A stretch of 64,000 nucleotides of DNA from Sarcophilus harrisii (GCF_902635505.1 NC_045432.1:71245823-71309822), one strand, 5' to 3'. Counted from the first letter of the stretch, positions 11,901 through 23,910 are shown. A program made the numbers and translations. The notes: a model not told the origin generated them from the letters alone.

Positions 11901-12359
11901 CAGGTATCCCCTTCCCAGGGTCTTCCCAGTTCCAAGTCTATGATGCTGTACTGTCAACCTAAGGCACCGTGACTCACCAATCAAAGACCAGGCTTCCCAT
12001 CTCATCCACTTCAGACATGGTGTCTACCCTGCCTCAGCCCCATTTCACCTTCCTAGAAAGAGCATCCTCCAGCTCTGGTCTTTACAGAGCAAGCCCCCTT
12101 TTCCCAGAGGCATTTAAACCACCCAGCTTTGAAACTCCCAGCTGGAGCTCATGAGTCTTTAATTGGTGTAAGTGAATGCCTTCATTCCCCTGATCTCTTT
12201 CTGACTCTCCAGACATTACCCAGCAGCCTTCCCCTCTCCTTAGAATATCCCTCCACTGGCTCTAGCCCTTTCCTCTCATTAGTCAGTTCCTCCCAAAGCC
12301 TCCATTTTCAAGAAGGGTCCATATTCACTCTTTCAATTCTCTCCAGACTCTCTGGCAAT

Positions 12360-12570
12360 TCTTAAGTCTTCTTTCACCATATCCCCAATGCAAGTACTTT
12401 CTCCTTCCCACTCCAACTTTTCAGCTTCTTCTTAGAAGCTGTCCTTCCTTCTTACAATGTAAGCCCCTTGAGGGCAGGTCTGTCTTGTTTAAAAATTCTA
12501 CTTGTATTGCCGGCACTTAGTACAGTGCCTGGCAAACAGGAGGTGTCTGATAAGTGCTCTATGGATTGGC
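12360..12570 (+). mobile_element. L2 3' end (plus)
   Basis: Carries the canonical L2 tail GTAAGCCCCTTGAGGGCAGG, then GCACTTAGTACAGTGCCTGG and an AGTGCT end. Sequence back to about 12180 may belong to the same copy but is too diverged to be certain. Confidence 0.75.
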
Positions 12571-12687
12571 TTGAATGAGTGCAAAATCACCTAAGCCACT
12601 GTATTTCATTCATCGTAGATCAAGCTTCACATTGCCTCTGCCCTATTCACTGGCAACACCTTGTCTTCTGCCCGACAGCCTTATGTG

Positions 12688-12729
12688 TATCTCTCTCTCT
12701 CTGTCTGTCTCTCTGTGTCTTTGTCTTTG

Positions 12730-12808
<79 letters not shown>
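12688..12808. repeat. Compound (CT)n/(TGTCTC)n/(CA)n microsatellite
   Basis: A pyrimidine tract of CT and TGTCTT/TGTCTC units leads into a pure (CT)n run and then (CA)n. Open frames across it are low-complexity artefacts. Confidence 0.95.
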
Positions 12809-12812
<4 letters not shown>

Positions 12813-12929
12813 TCACTTTGCACTTTGGGTTCTGGGAACAATAAGATGATCAATATCACCATCAATTCTGGCAAGAATTTCTATTTCTAGGAGCAAAAAC
12901 AAAGCAAAAACTCTCTTCCCTGGCCATCA

Positions 12930-13015
12930 CTTGTGAGAATGTAAGCTCCCTGAAGGCAAGGGCTGTCTCATGTTCCTATTTTTCTCTTCAGTACCCAACA
13001 GTGCTTAAGAACTGC
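12930..13015 (+). mobile_element. L2 3' end fragment (plus)
   Basis: GTAAGCTCCCTGAAGGCAAG followed by a TCTTCAGTACCCAACAGTGC box matches the L2 tail. Confidence 0.6.
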
Positions 13016-15220
13016 ATTTTCACCCATGAATTAAATTCTTATCTTTACTGGCCCATGCGGATGGTGCCACTACAAGCTCTCCCCTTTGCTACTCTTCACT
13101 GAAAGTTGGGGAAGGGGGAAGTGCAAGGAGAAAGGGGGCAGAAACCCACACTGCAAATCTTCATGTTCCAAAGGCCAAGAAAATGGCTGCTCTCTAGATC
13201 CTTTTCAGGACCCAGTGAGCCTCAAAGACCTAGTCTGTCACTGGGCCAGGCCAGGTGGAACAGAGCTAGGTCTGCCAGGTAGACGTCGCAGTTTAGCCTC
13301 CCTCTCCGCCAGCCTAGTCCCAACGCTAGCACACATCTGCTGCAAAGCACACCAGGGAAGAAGGCATAACAAGCAGAGGCGGGGATAGGGGGGAAAAGGG
13401 AGCAAATCTAAATGCCATCCCCGAGGAAGATTTGGGAGATTTATAGCACTTGGGAGGAAAATTAATGGATTGGGAGACCTTTCAATAAGAGCTTCTCATT
13501 CAGTTTCCATGACTTAACATTTTGATGACGCTGCAGGGACCTTTCCATCTGACTCAGATTTTTGCAGGACTTGGAACTTGTTCTCCCATCAAACACTTTA
13601 ACTCTCTGAACAGCATCCCTCTTCTGGCCGGCACTGGGCGCCGCCTCCGATTTGCTGACTTTGTTCCATGTGACAAGTGGCACTCAGGGATCCCTCCTCA
13701 TTCGATTGTATTTTCATATGATCTTCCGGCTCTTTTTGCTCTCATAAAAGCAAACTTTGCTGTTAGGATGAGGCTAACTGGATTAGGGGTGCAGGGAGGG
13801 AGATGAGGAGTAAGAAGCAGAATATGTTCGATTTCCTTGGGCATTTCCCTAGGCCATCTCCCATTTCCGGGACTAACACAGGTTTCCCTAACTAGAGGTG
13901 AGCAACCATAAACATTCCCAAGATCTGAGAGAAGAAAATGTGTCGTTTAGGGCACAATGGAAGGAAAAGCCAACAGTAAGAATGTAGACAAATGAGGGAG
14001 CCGTGTTTCTGATTTTCCTCAGTACAAGATGCTCGTGGTCCTTCCCTTAATTCAATCTTCCCTTCCCTGGAAGAGTAACATGGAAATACACGTTTCCTTC
14101 GTGGTTTTCCCCACACACTCAGAGGTAGCCTAAGGCTTACGAGATGCTACTTCTTCCATTATAGCCAGTCACTGTAAAGTAGCTGTGTAAATAAGAACCC
14201 CTGAATTCACCTAGCTCTGCCTATTCACCAAGTTTTCTAGACCCAAAGCAAAGGCTCCATTAGTACCCAAGCCATCTAAACATCAGAACAGGCAAGCTTG
14301 AGCCCCCTTTTCCTTGCCACGGTGACGAGATTTCCTGCCAGGAGCCGGGAGCCTCAAAAATGTCCCAGGTGACACCGTCCTGACACACAATCCTCAGCCT
14401 TTTACTTTTTGCAAAAGCATTTTAATGCTGAGGTGGTAACCATACTACCTCCACCAAACTTAAGGTGGTTTTGAAAGCTGACAATACCTCGCAGTAGCTA
14501 GTATTAGTTATAACCCTGTCCAGTGTAGCTGGGGCCTTCTGCCACAAAAAAGGGAGGGGGGGGTGTGAGGCTTTCCATCTAGGCTTTGGGGGGCCTCTTT
14601 ATGTTTTGAGGGAAATTCAGGCCCACTGCTCAAGGAATCGGGTTGCAGACTGATAGGGAGCTCTTTCTTGGGCAGCTTACCAAATAATCTGAATCCCTCA
14701 TTAGTCAAATATCAATACGAACAGATATTCCTTTCATTTTGCCCTTGTGCCAGCTAATTTTCAGGGGGACTGATTTGTCCAGTTAGGTTCAGAAAACAGA
14801 GACATTGCCTCAAACTGCACAGCACAATTAGAAGGGAGAAAAAATGCCCCACTGAAAGAAAAAGGCCACCTCTATCCTAAGGAAACATTGGCAGGTCAAG
14901 CTGCTATCAGTCTCATCTCAGCAGGGTAATTTGGTTTGGGTTGGCTTTTCTGTTTATTAAAGTCTGGGCTTTTCAAGTACAGATCAAAAGCCCAGGGGAG
15001 TTGTTGTTCTGTGTTTGGTTCCCTAGGTGAAACCCTCCAAAAGCCAGGCTCCAGTGGAGAGTGGCTGCTTTACCGTCAACTCCTAATCACCACCCAGAAT
15101 ATGTTTGTTTCCAAACACAGATGAGGGATTCAACTTGTTTTGCTTGGTCCTTGCAAGAACTAGAAACAATGGTAGAAGCACCAGCGGAGAACACCAAGGG
15201 CAGTCGCTGTGCTGATAGCC
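13016..15220. other. Unassigned, repeat-poor stretch
   Basis: About 2.2 kb without a recognised gene or repeat. The open frames present (up to 100 codons) have no domains, no signal peptides and no family resemblance. The low repeat density fits an intron or a regulatory region, but nothing in the sequence proves it. Confidence 0.35.
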
Positions 15221-15394
15221 CAGGACTTCTTAAACTTTTTCACTCGTGACTCCTTTTCACACAAGCCATTTTTACAGGCTTGGGTATATAGGTCTACGAA
15301 TCAAACATTTACTGATAAGAAATCAGAATTTGGTGAGCCCCACATTCAGTTACACGATCCATATGGGGTTGTGAACCACAGTTTAGGAAGCTGG
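15221..15394 (+). mobile_element. hAT-type MITE, family 1, copy 2
   Basis: Begins CAGGACTTCTTAAACTTTTT and ends CACAGTTTAGGAAGCTGG, an imperfect terminal inverted repeat. The interior shares GGTATATAGG and CCCACATTCAGTTAC with the copies at 29719 and 40261. Confidence 0.7.
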
Positions 15395-15966
15395 GCTCTA
15401 GAGGAGAATCTCTTTAAGGTTTTAATGAGGTTTAATCTTGAGGTTTTCTCAGACTTCTGCCACCTCCGAGAGTCTCTGAAATTATGGCTTCATGACAAAG
15501 GGATGGAATGATTGTAGAAATTGGATTTCAATACCACCCAAGGAACCCTTCATAGGGACTCCCATGGAATGAAAGAACCCTCTGCTTTCCTAGAGATATT
15601 TAATACATTAAATCCAGAAGCAGGGTGAGGCACTGAATCCTGGCCCAGAAGAAGACAATTCAAAGGGATACCAGTACCTTAGGCCTTAGACTACTGATGA
15701 AATAGTGCACCCCTGGTAGTAACAGACATCAAGACAGGTAACATGCAGAAGGGGTCTCCAGTCCCAACTGTCTTCCTAACTTCCAACAGAAGGCTCCCAG
15801 GATCTTGCAGACACATGTTCCTCCCCAAGAATCAGCCAACTCTCAAGAGAATGACTTTTCCTGTTTTGCTGTCCTGCTGTTCAGTGTCATTCCAGAATCA
15901 GGATTCTTGTCAACGGTAACCCTATAAGGGAGACGAGAGGCAGGAAACAGGGGGAGCTGCCTGTTG

Positions 15967-16006
<40 letters not shown>

Positions 16007-16867
16007 CTGATGAGCAGACCTGGTGACTGGCCCAATTCGTACATCTCCTTGCTCCAGTATTGAATTGTAGGCAGCACTAACATCGCTTAAGCTTGTTTTG
16101 AACCCCTTGGGGATAGTTCTTGATTTTGACACACATGGAGATATGAGCTGTGGAAAGCAGTTGTCTCCCCACCCGCCCCACCCTGGTCTCATCCCCTGCT
16201 TTGTGCCTCCCCCTTCTCAGCTCGTCATGAGTGAAATTCCTGAAAACCTGTGTTCACAGTCTATTTCTCCCTTCCCCCATGACACCTCTGCTTTTCTCCC
16301 ACCTTTTCTCCCATCATAAACCTCACCATGTGAAAGGTGTGACTGCAGGTCTGAATGATAAACAAAGAAATTGTCTTAAGTCTGGAGAGTACTTAGTTTA
16401 AAAAAAAAAAAAGACTGGCCTACATCAAGTGAAATTGGAGAAATCCCCTCACATAGAGTCTACTTGAAATTGAGTATTCAAGGAGAATAAACATTCATTC
16501 CTAATGGAGTACAAAGCAGTATTCACACAGAGCGTTTTGGTTTGGATAGGTTCGGTTTTGCTTTTTCCAGAAAAACTCTCCGGGATGACATTGGACCATC
16601 TAACTCTTGTGAAGGGTATCAGCTAATTTAACCCAAGAGGGACTGGGAGCTGTTGAGCTCAGTAGGGCATTTCCTTTACTGCATTTCCCGCTTATGACAA
16701 AAATACATGATGCAATCTGAAGAAGTCCCATACCAAATGTACATCAGTCCAAGGGGGCAAACCAGGCATTACTGGCAGCTAGCTATGCCTACTAAATTAC
16801 AAGGAGAAGAGAAGAGAAAAGGAGAAAGAGAGGTCCACTGGACTTCCAAAGACAAGATAGTTTAGTA
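15395..16867. other. Unassigned stretch with a (GT)n microsatellite
   Basis: No gene recognised. A pure (GT)n run lies at about 15968-16004. A short poly-A (16400-16412) is followed by nothing recognisable as a retroelement. Confidence 0.4.
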
Positions 16868-17058
16868 CACTGTTGTCAAACTCAAATAGAAATAGAAATA
16901 GGGGTCACTCATATATTCTATTTTATTTTTCTATGTTCTCATTTGTTCATTCATTCATTCATTTAATTCATTTATCTATTTGATTGTGTTAAATATTTCC
17001 CAACGATATTTTAATCCGGTGTGGATAGCACTCGGCCAACTGTCTTTTGACACCTCTA
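16868..17058. mobile_element. hAT-type MITE, family 2
   Basis: The left end CACTGTTGTCAAACTCAAAT and the right end CTTTTGACACCTCT (complement AGAGGTGTCAAAAG) form an inverted repeat. The interior has GGGGTCACT and TTTTAATCCGGTGTGGATAG, which I associate with a marsupial MITE. The TSD is unclear. Confidence 0.5.
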
Positions 17059-17149
17059 ATGTAATGGGTAACTCATTGACCTTGTAGTCAAGGCATCAGA
17101 TTTAGGACTGGAAGAGACTTTAGAGACCATTAAGTCAGACCCCTTCACA

Positions 17150-17645
17150 TAGCTGCCAAAATAACCTGTGAAATGACAATGTCACCACCTTGCTTCAAGA
17201 TCCTTCGGTAACTCCTTATTGTCTCTAAGACAACCTAGCCCATCTCTAGCTTGGCACTGAAAGCACTGCGCCCAAGCAGGTTCACTCAACCTTTTGATTC
17301 TGATTCTCTCTAGTTGATAGGATTGTCTCCCTCCTCAAATTAATTTGCATTTATTCAGCTTGGGATATACAGTGATTGCTCTCTCCTGAATTATCTGTGA
17401 CCTCCTACTCCCCAAATGGAATGGTCCTCCAGTCCCCATTCTTACTGACTTTCTCAGCAGCATTCAACCATGGTTCCTTTTGAGGTATATTCCTCCTTTG
17501 TTTTTTCCATTTCCTTTTATATGTTTTACTCTCTCATTAGAGAATAAGCTCTTTGAAGACAAGAACTGTCTTTCTACTTATTTTTCTATTCCCAGAGCTG
17601 AGCACAATGTCTGGCATACAGTAAGTTCTTAATAAATATTGACAA
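17150..17645 (+). mobile_element. L2 fragment (plus)
   Basis: Runs from CTTCGGTAACTCCTTATTGT-type sequence to the tail GAGCACAATGTCTGGCATAC and a CTTAATAAATATTGACA end. Codons of the L2 reverse transcriptase tail are not readable. Confidence 0.7.
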
Positions 17646-17647
17646 AG

Positions 17648-17936
17648 TTGCCAGAATGATTGTCCTTATATATTGGAGACTTGACTGTGTCATCCTTCTA
17701 CTCAATAAACTCCAGAGGCTTTTAGTACCTCTAGGATCAAGTACAAATGGGCTTGTTTGGCTTTTAAAAACCCTTTATGATCTGGCCCCAAGATATCTCT
17801 CCAACCTTTATTACATTATCCCCTTCCCAAAGCCTCTGGCCTAACCACACTGGCTCCCTTACTGTTCCTCACATATGACACTCTATTGCCTGCATCTACC
17901 TCATAGACCAGACATATTCCTTTAAGACTCAGCTCA
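17648..17936 (+). mobile_element. L2 fragment (plus), left half of a split copy
   Basis: Includes CTCAATAAACTCCAGAGGCT and CCTTTATGATCTGGCCCCAA, diagnostic of the L2 3' half. It is interrupted at 17937 by an L1 tail and resumes at 18331. Confidence 0.8.
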
Positions 17937-18320
17937 AGTAATGAACTGAACCAGCTATGCCCAGAAAAAGAACTCTGGGAGATGACTAAAAACCATTACA
18001 TTGAATTCCCAATCCCTATATTTATGCACACCTGCATTTTTGATTTCCTTCACAAGCTAATTGTACAATATTTCAGAGTCTGATTCTTTTTGTACAGCAA
18101 AATAACGTTTTGGTCATGCATATTTATTGTGTATCTAATTTATAGTTTAATATATTTAACATCTACTGGTCATCCTGCCATCTAGGGGAGGGGGTGAGGG
18201 GGGTAAGAGGTAAAAAATTGGAACAAGAGGTTTGGCAATTGTTAATGCTGTAAAGTTACCCATGCATATATCATGTAAATAAAAGGCTATTAAATAAAAT
18301 AAATAAATAAAAAAAAAAAA
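17937..18320 (+). mobile_element. 5'-truncated L1 3' end (lineage A) inserted in L2
   Basis: A 384-bp L1 tail, nearly the same as the last part of the copy at 5011. It ends in AAATAAATAAA plus poly-A and is flanked by the TSD ACTCAGCTCA at 17927-17936 and 18321-18330. It cuts the L2 between 'tttaagactcagctca' and 'gaggaccacc', so the order of insertion is clear. Confidence 0.9.
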
Positions 18321-18330
18321 ACTCAGCTCA

Positions 18331-18560
18331 GAGGACCACCTTCTATAGAAAGCCTTTGCAGATCCCTCCTCCAATTCCTGGTACTTCCTCATTCTTCAAA
18401 TGTCTTGTATTTTAGCTAGTTATCCCATATATACTTAAATTGTACGTGTCTTCCATGAGAAACATGTGCTCCCTGAGATTAGGGATCGGGGTAATTTTTG
18501 TCTTAATATCCTCAGGATCTAATACAGAACAGACACTTAATAAGTGCATATTCACTAAAG
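18331..18560 (+). mobile_element. L2 fragment (plus), right half
   Basis: Continues with AAAGCCTTTGCAGATCCCTC and ends in a tail equivalent to the L2 'cttaataagtgcat' end. Confidence 0.75.
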
Positions 18561-18574
18561 GGTTGAGCTTCTAC

Positions 18575-18690
18575 CACTCCCCAACAGAATGTAAATTGGC
18601 TTTTTCTTGCTTTGCTTTCTCTGCCTACCCCCAGAATCTCTCACAATGTCTTGCATATTGGAGATGATTAATAAGCCCTAGCTGAGTAGG
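18575..18690 (+). mobile_element. L2 3' end fragment (plus)
   Basis: CAGAATGTAAATTGG followed by TCTCACAATGTCTTGCATAT and GATTAATAAGCCC is a diverged L2 tail. Confidence 0.5.
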
Positions 18691-19489
18691 AGAGACTCAC
18701 TCACTTCACAAAGGACTATTTCCATGTGTCAGGAAGTGGTCTAAATTCTCCCTTTAATGGTCTAATACTCATTTGTCTTCCTGCATATGCTTCAGCATCC
18801 AGGGATAGAAAACCATTAAGTCAATCCAAACACTGCTTCTCTTTGCCTTTTCTGTTAAAAAACACTTCTATCTTTTGCTCTCCCAATCCTTCCATTTGTC
18901 ACTATGTCTGTAGCTTTCTGAAAAGCTATCATAACAAAGAAAAAAAAAAGGGAAAAATCATTTCTGCAAAAGTGAAGGCCGATGTTCTATATGTAGTGTT
19001 CCAGTCATTCCCAGTCCATGCATTCACTCCCTCCTCACCTCCCAACATACACACTCCACAGAAAGGAGGGAGTCCAGTAGGTGCTTCTATAGAACCCAGA
19101 TCCACTGTCATAATTACTAGTTTTCAGCTTCATGGATGCTGTGACTTGTCGTAGTAATGGCACGTAGTCTTTTCCTAGTTCTGATTGCTTTTTTTCAATT
19201 TATCTAAGTCTTCTTGTAGTTCTTGGTATTCTTCATATTTTTAAACGGAGCACATACCACAATTTGAGAACCCATCCCCCAGTGAATGAGCATCTCATTT
19301 GTTTCCAAGCTCTATCACAAAAAATGTTGCTATATAATATTTGGTGCGTAGGAGACTTTTCTCATGCCATGGAGTATGTACCTAGAAGCCCTGGTGCATG
19401 CCCCCATCTGTTCGGTATCACCACCGATGGAACATACTCTTCGAAAAAGTAGTCGGACAAAATGATGGAAGGGAAGGGGAAGGATCTGA
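18691..19489. other. Unassigned stretch
   Basis: No gene or repeat recognised. The open frame at 18726-19154 (142 codons) is serine and proline rich with no recognisable domain. Confidence 0.35.
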
Positions 19490-21190
19490 GACTTAGACTT
19501 GGAAGAAGTACTTGAGTTCTTCGAGTACAACCCCAACAAAGTACAAACCGAGGCCCAGAGAAGGGAAGGTACTTGGCCCCATAAATGACAGAATCGGGTT
19601 TTGAACCCAGGTCTTCCAATTGCCAATCCAGAAGGAGAAGAAGATGGATATGTCTATAGTTCATCTTATACTTGGTTGACCTTGCTTTGGACCAGTATCA
19701 CTTTGTCAGCCACACAGGTCTTCTCTCTCAAACTGTTTTGGGGAAGGGCCAGGGTGCTGGGCCTCTGACAACAAACAGGAGGCGGTGTTAAAGACTAAGA
19801 CTTTTTTAAGCCTCATGGCACCTGGTAGCATAAGTGTTTGATAAATACTGGCTGATGATGACAATTGACAGGAACTAGAAAAATGGGAAGATACACTTGA
19901 GGTGAGGATTCTTATGTTCCTCCCAGGCAGATGCAGTTTATAATTCTGTTACCTCATAGTATAAGACAGCACAATGGAAAGGCGGACCTGGAGTCAGGGG
20001 CCTTAGAGTTGAACCCCAACTCTGTCACCTGGTTTCTATCTATCTGTATAAACTCCTCCCGCATTCTGGGTCTCAGTTTGGATTTCATGCATAAAATAAG
20101 GATATTGGGCAAGAGGATTTCCAAGGTCTTTTTCAGTTCTCAATCTAAGATTCTGTGAATATTCTGGGATGGGTAGTCACCTTTGTCACATGTTAAACAG
20201 TAAGAAAACTGTATGCTCCATCCACTAGGGGGCAATCAATACTTGGACACAACCATCTTCCTTGTCTTGCCCCTAGGGCCTGACAAGATAAATAAAATCA
20301 GCAGGCACATTGAAGATCAGGCTACATGAAATGTCTGTCTATATAATGTCTCCATAAAGCCACACCATCAATAATGGAGGGCTCTCTGACTTCCTTATGA
20401 CCTCTTTCACGGAATGGAGATGTGGTTGGGTCAGACTCTTCTCTTTGGCTTTAGAATGAAGGATCCTCAATTTTAGAGCTAGGCAGGAACCTCTGAGGTA
20501 ATACGGTCCAGTCCCTTCATTTTTAGAAGTGACAGACTCAGGCTCAGAGAGAAAAACTGACTTGTCCAAAGTCACACAGGGAGTGAGAGAACTTATAGCT
20601 GAAAACTCTCAAAAGAGAAGCCCCAAGAACCACCATATTTTGGGATGTGGATGCAAAACCCCTTGAGATACAGGTAAAATCCTCAGAAATGATAGGACAG
20701 TAGGGTTCATGAAGTCATCATTAGATTTGATTAATATGCCCATTTAAGGGGCAACGGGGATATACACACATCACATAGGCCCGGACCCTACTGGTCGTAC
20801 CACTCTGTGCATGGTCTCCTGATGATGATTTCTTTGGAAAAAGCCTCCCGGATTTTGTCAACCCTGACAGCATAATGTCCGGACACTTTAGTGACAAGGA
20901 TTCTGATGCTGGTTTGAATCTGCCAGAAAGTTAAGGAGCTTAGCAAAGCCTTTGAGATAACAACAACCAAAAATGGTATTTGTGGAGTACTTTGAAAAAG
21001 ATGTTTGCAAACTACTTCCCATAAATGAATCTGTGTGAACATGACAACTACCTGACACTATTCTCCCTAATTGACAGATGCGAATTCTGAGGCTCAGAGA
21101 GAAGAAGGGACTTGACAAGAGTCACGAAGATAGTACGTTTCACAGATGGGATGGGAATCCAAGTTTTTTCTGAAGCCATGTCCTGGCTAT
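19490..21190. mobile_element. Series of four MIR/THER1-type copies in unassigned DNA
   Basis: 19495-19640 minus (GAGGCCCAGAGAAGGGAAGG, then GGTTTTGAACCCAGGTCTTC). 19965-20160 plus (CAATGGAAAGGCGGACCTGG, with the THER1-like tail TCTAAGATTCTGTGAAT). 20460-20600 minus (AGTGACAGACTCAGGCTCAG, then AAAGTCACACAGGGAGTG). 20935-21185 minus (GAATTCTGAGGCTCAGAGAG). Sequence between the copies is unassigned. Confidence 0.6.
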
Positions 21191-21267
21191 ATGAGGCAGC
21201 TGGTCTAGCAAGGGAATAAGCTGTGATACACTGGTAAGGGCATAGCATAGAATAAGCCTCAAAGATC

Positions 21268-23393
21268 CTAGATGTAGATCTCCCTGAATGCAGACCTCCC
21301 CAGATGTAGATCACTCCAGATGTGGACCTCCCTGGGTGTGGACCTCCTTAGATGCAGACTCCCCAGATGTGGATCGTGCCAGATGTGAAACTCCCCATAT
21401 GTAGGTCTCCCCAAGTGTAGATTGCTCCAGATATAGACCTCCCCATATGTAGACCTTCCCAGAAGTGGATCTCCCTAGATGTAAATCTCCCCATATGTAG
21501 ACTTCCCCAGGTGTGGCCCTCTTCATATGTAGGTCACCCCAGATGTAGGCTGCTCCAGATATAGACCTCCCCATATGGAGACAACTCCAGGTGTGGACAT
21601 CCCCATATGTAAATCACTCCAGATGTGGACCTTCCCATATGTAGACCTCCTCAGATGCAGACATCCCTAGATGTGGATCGTGCCAGATGTGAAACTCCCC
21701 ATATATAGACCTTCCCAGGTGTAGATTGCTCCAGATACAGCCCTCCCCAGATGTAGATTGCTCCATATATAGACTTCCCCATATGTAGACCATTCCAGAT
21801 GTGGACTTCCAGGATGTAGATCTCCCCAGATATAGACCTCCCCAGATGTAGATTGCTTCAGATATAGACTTCCCCATATGTAGATCACTCCAGATGTGGA
21901 CCTTCCCATATGTAGACCTCCTCAGATGCAGACATCCCTAGATGTGGATTGTGCCAGATGTGAAACTCCCCATATATAGACCTCCCCAGATGTAGACTGC
22001 TCCAGATACAGCCTTCCCCATACGTGGACCTCCCTGGATATAGACCTCCCCATATGTAGATCACTCCAGATGTGGACCTTCCCATATGTAGACCTCCCCA
22101 GATGTGAAACTCCCCATATATAGACCTCCCCAGATGTAGATTGCTCCAGATACAGCCATCCCCATATGTGGACCTCCCTGGATGTAGATTGCTCCAGATA
22201 TAGACTTCCCCATATGTAGACCATTCCAGATGTGGACCTCCCTGTATGTAGACCTCTTTAGATGCAGACATCCCCAGATGTAGATCACTCCAGATGTGAA
22301 AATCCCCATATAAAGACCTCCCCAGATGTAGACTTCCCCATTTGTAGATCTCTCCAGATGTGGACCTCCCTGGATGTAGACATCCCCAGATATAGATCGC
22401 ACCAGATGTGAAAATCCCCATATGGAGGTCACCCCAGGTGTAGATTGCTCCAGATATAGACCACCCCATATGTAGACCTTCCCAGAAGTGGATCTCCCCA
22501 GATGTATATCTCCCCATATGTAGACTTCCCAGGTGTGGACCTCTTCATATGTAGGTCACCCCAGATGTAGGCTGCTCCAGATATAGACCTCCCATATGTA
22601 GACCACCCCAGGTGTGGACATCCCCATATGTAAATTGCTCCAGATGTGGACTTCCCCATATGTGGACCTCCCTGGATGTAGACCTCCCCAGATGGAGATC
22701 ACTCCAGATACAGACTTCCCCATATGTAGATCACTCCAGATGTGGACTTTCCCACATGTAGACCTCCTCAGATGCAGACATCCCCAGATGTGGATCATGC
22801 CAGATGTGAAACTCCCCACATATAGACCTCCCCAGATGTAGATTGCTCCAGATACAGCCATCCCCATATGTGGACCTCCCTGGATGTGGACCTCCCTGGA
22901 TGTAGACCTCCCCAGATGTAGATTGTTCCAGATATAGACTTCCCCATATGTAGACCATTCTAGATGTGGACCTCCCAGGATGTAGACCTCCTCAGATGTA
23001 GATCACTCCAGATGTGAAAATCCCCATATATAGACCTCCCCAGATGTAGACTTGCCCATCTGTAGATCTCTCCAGATGTGGACCTCCCTGGATGTAGACA
23101 TCCCCAAATATAGATCGCTCAAGATGTGAAAATCCCCATATGTAGGTCACCCCAAGTGTAGATTGCTCCAGATATAGACCTCCCCATATGTAGACCTTCC
23201 CAGAAGTGGATCTCCCAAGATATAGATCTCCCCATATGTAGACTACCCCAAGTGTGGATGTCCCCATATGTAAATCACTTCAGATGAGGACCTCCTTGGA
23301 TGTAGTACTCCCCAGATGTGGACCTCCCCACATGTAAATCATTCCAGATGTAGACTTCCCCAGATGTAGATTGCTCCAGATACAGCCTTCCCC
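21268..23393. repeat. Minisatellite, 16-bp unit, about 132 copies
   Basis: The region is an almost unbroken run of 16-bp units such as AGATGTAGACCTCCCC, ATATGTAGACTTCCCC and AGATGTAGATTGCTCC. I counted 17 consecutive units from 21303 without a length change. Variant units recur in a higher-order order: the pair GGATCGTGCC/AGATGTGAAACTCCCC appears near 21371, 21675, 21945 and 22792, so blocks of about 270-304 bp were amplified. Because 16 is not a multiple of 3 and the minus strand unit lacks stops, all three minus frames are open over long stretches. They give peptides with a 16-residue period such as GRSTSGEVYIWGDLHL, the longest 210 codons at 21885-22517. I regard these as non-coding consequences of the repeat. 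Confidence 0.95.
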
Positions 23394-23910
23394 AAATCCC
23401 CTGTGGCTGGAAATGGGCTGCCTTAGCACCTGCAGCCTGCTCCTATGGACAATTGGACTTGGTATGAAACCTCATTTCTGTCCTCTGATGTATATATGGT
23501 GTCCAAGGCCACAGTGGTGTGTGCAGCGAAGCAAGAACAAGGCCACTCTCGCCCTCAGTTGGTTGTTAGTGTTTGGGATGGATAGCCTTGGCTGGTGGCA
23601 GAGGTCCTAGAAGTGCCCTCTGCTGCACCTTTGTATTGGGAAAGCCCCCATAGTACACATAATCTGGGGTGGCTTCCTGAGACCACATGCCACCAGGTAA
23701 TCACAATTACCTTCCTGACTACTTGGACAAACGCCACGGTCACTATACTGCCCTGTGCGCCCTGTGGGCGTGCGGGCACAAGGGGTACACTTACCTGATG
23801 GGACGCCGGAGAGGACAATGCACATAGGGATACTCTTATCTGCCTGGCCATATACTGTTTTTGTGGGGCCGGATGCGATGTACTGGGCACTGGTCATACA
23901 ATGTAACTGA
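23394..23910 (+). mobile_element. Decayed retroviral env-like fossil (gammaretrovirus-type)
   Basis: One frame around 23755-23835 carries CGHKGYTYL followed at the expected spacing by a G-x-C. That fits the conserved surface-subunit pattern CG-x-x-x-Y-x-x-L-P-x-x-W-x-G-x-C of gammaretrovirus-type and syncytin-like envelope proteins. The copy is broken many times over and cannot make protein. It directly abuts the end of the minisatellite. It is old, on the basis of the decay. No gag or pol was recognised nearby. Assignment rests on a short motif. Confidence 0.4.

Noticed and set aside
12575-12890. Three overlapping Ser/Leu/His-rich frames
   Set aside because: Translation of the (CT)n/(CA)n microsatellite.
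18726-19154. 142-codon plus-strand frame
   Set aside because: Low-specificity Ser/Pro/Lys composition and no domain, splice or promoter context.
21885-22517. 210-codon minus-strand open frame (YIWG-type repeats)
   Set aside because: It lies wholly inside the 16-bp minisatellite. The same peptide appears in all three minus frames, which is a property of the repeat and not of a gene.
21268-23393. CRISPR-like array
   Set aside because: Units are contiguous 16-mers without spacers, and the surrounding DNA is clearly mammalian.
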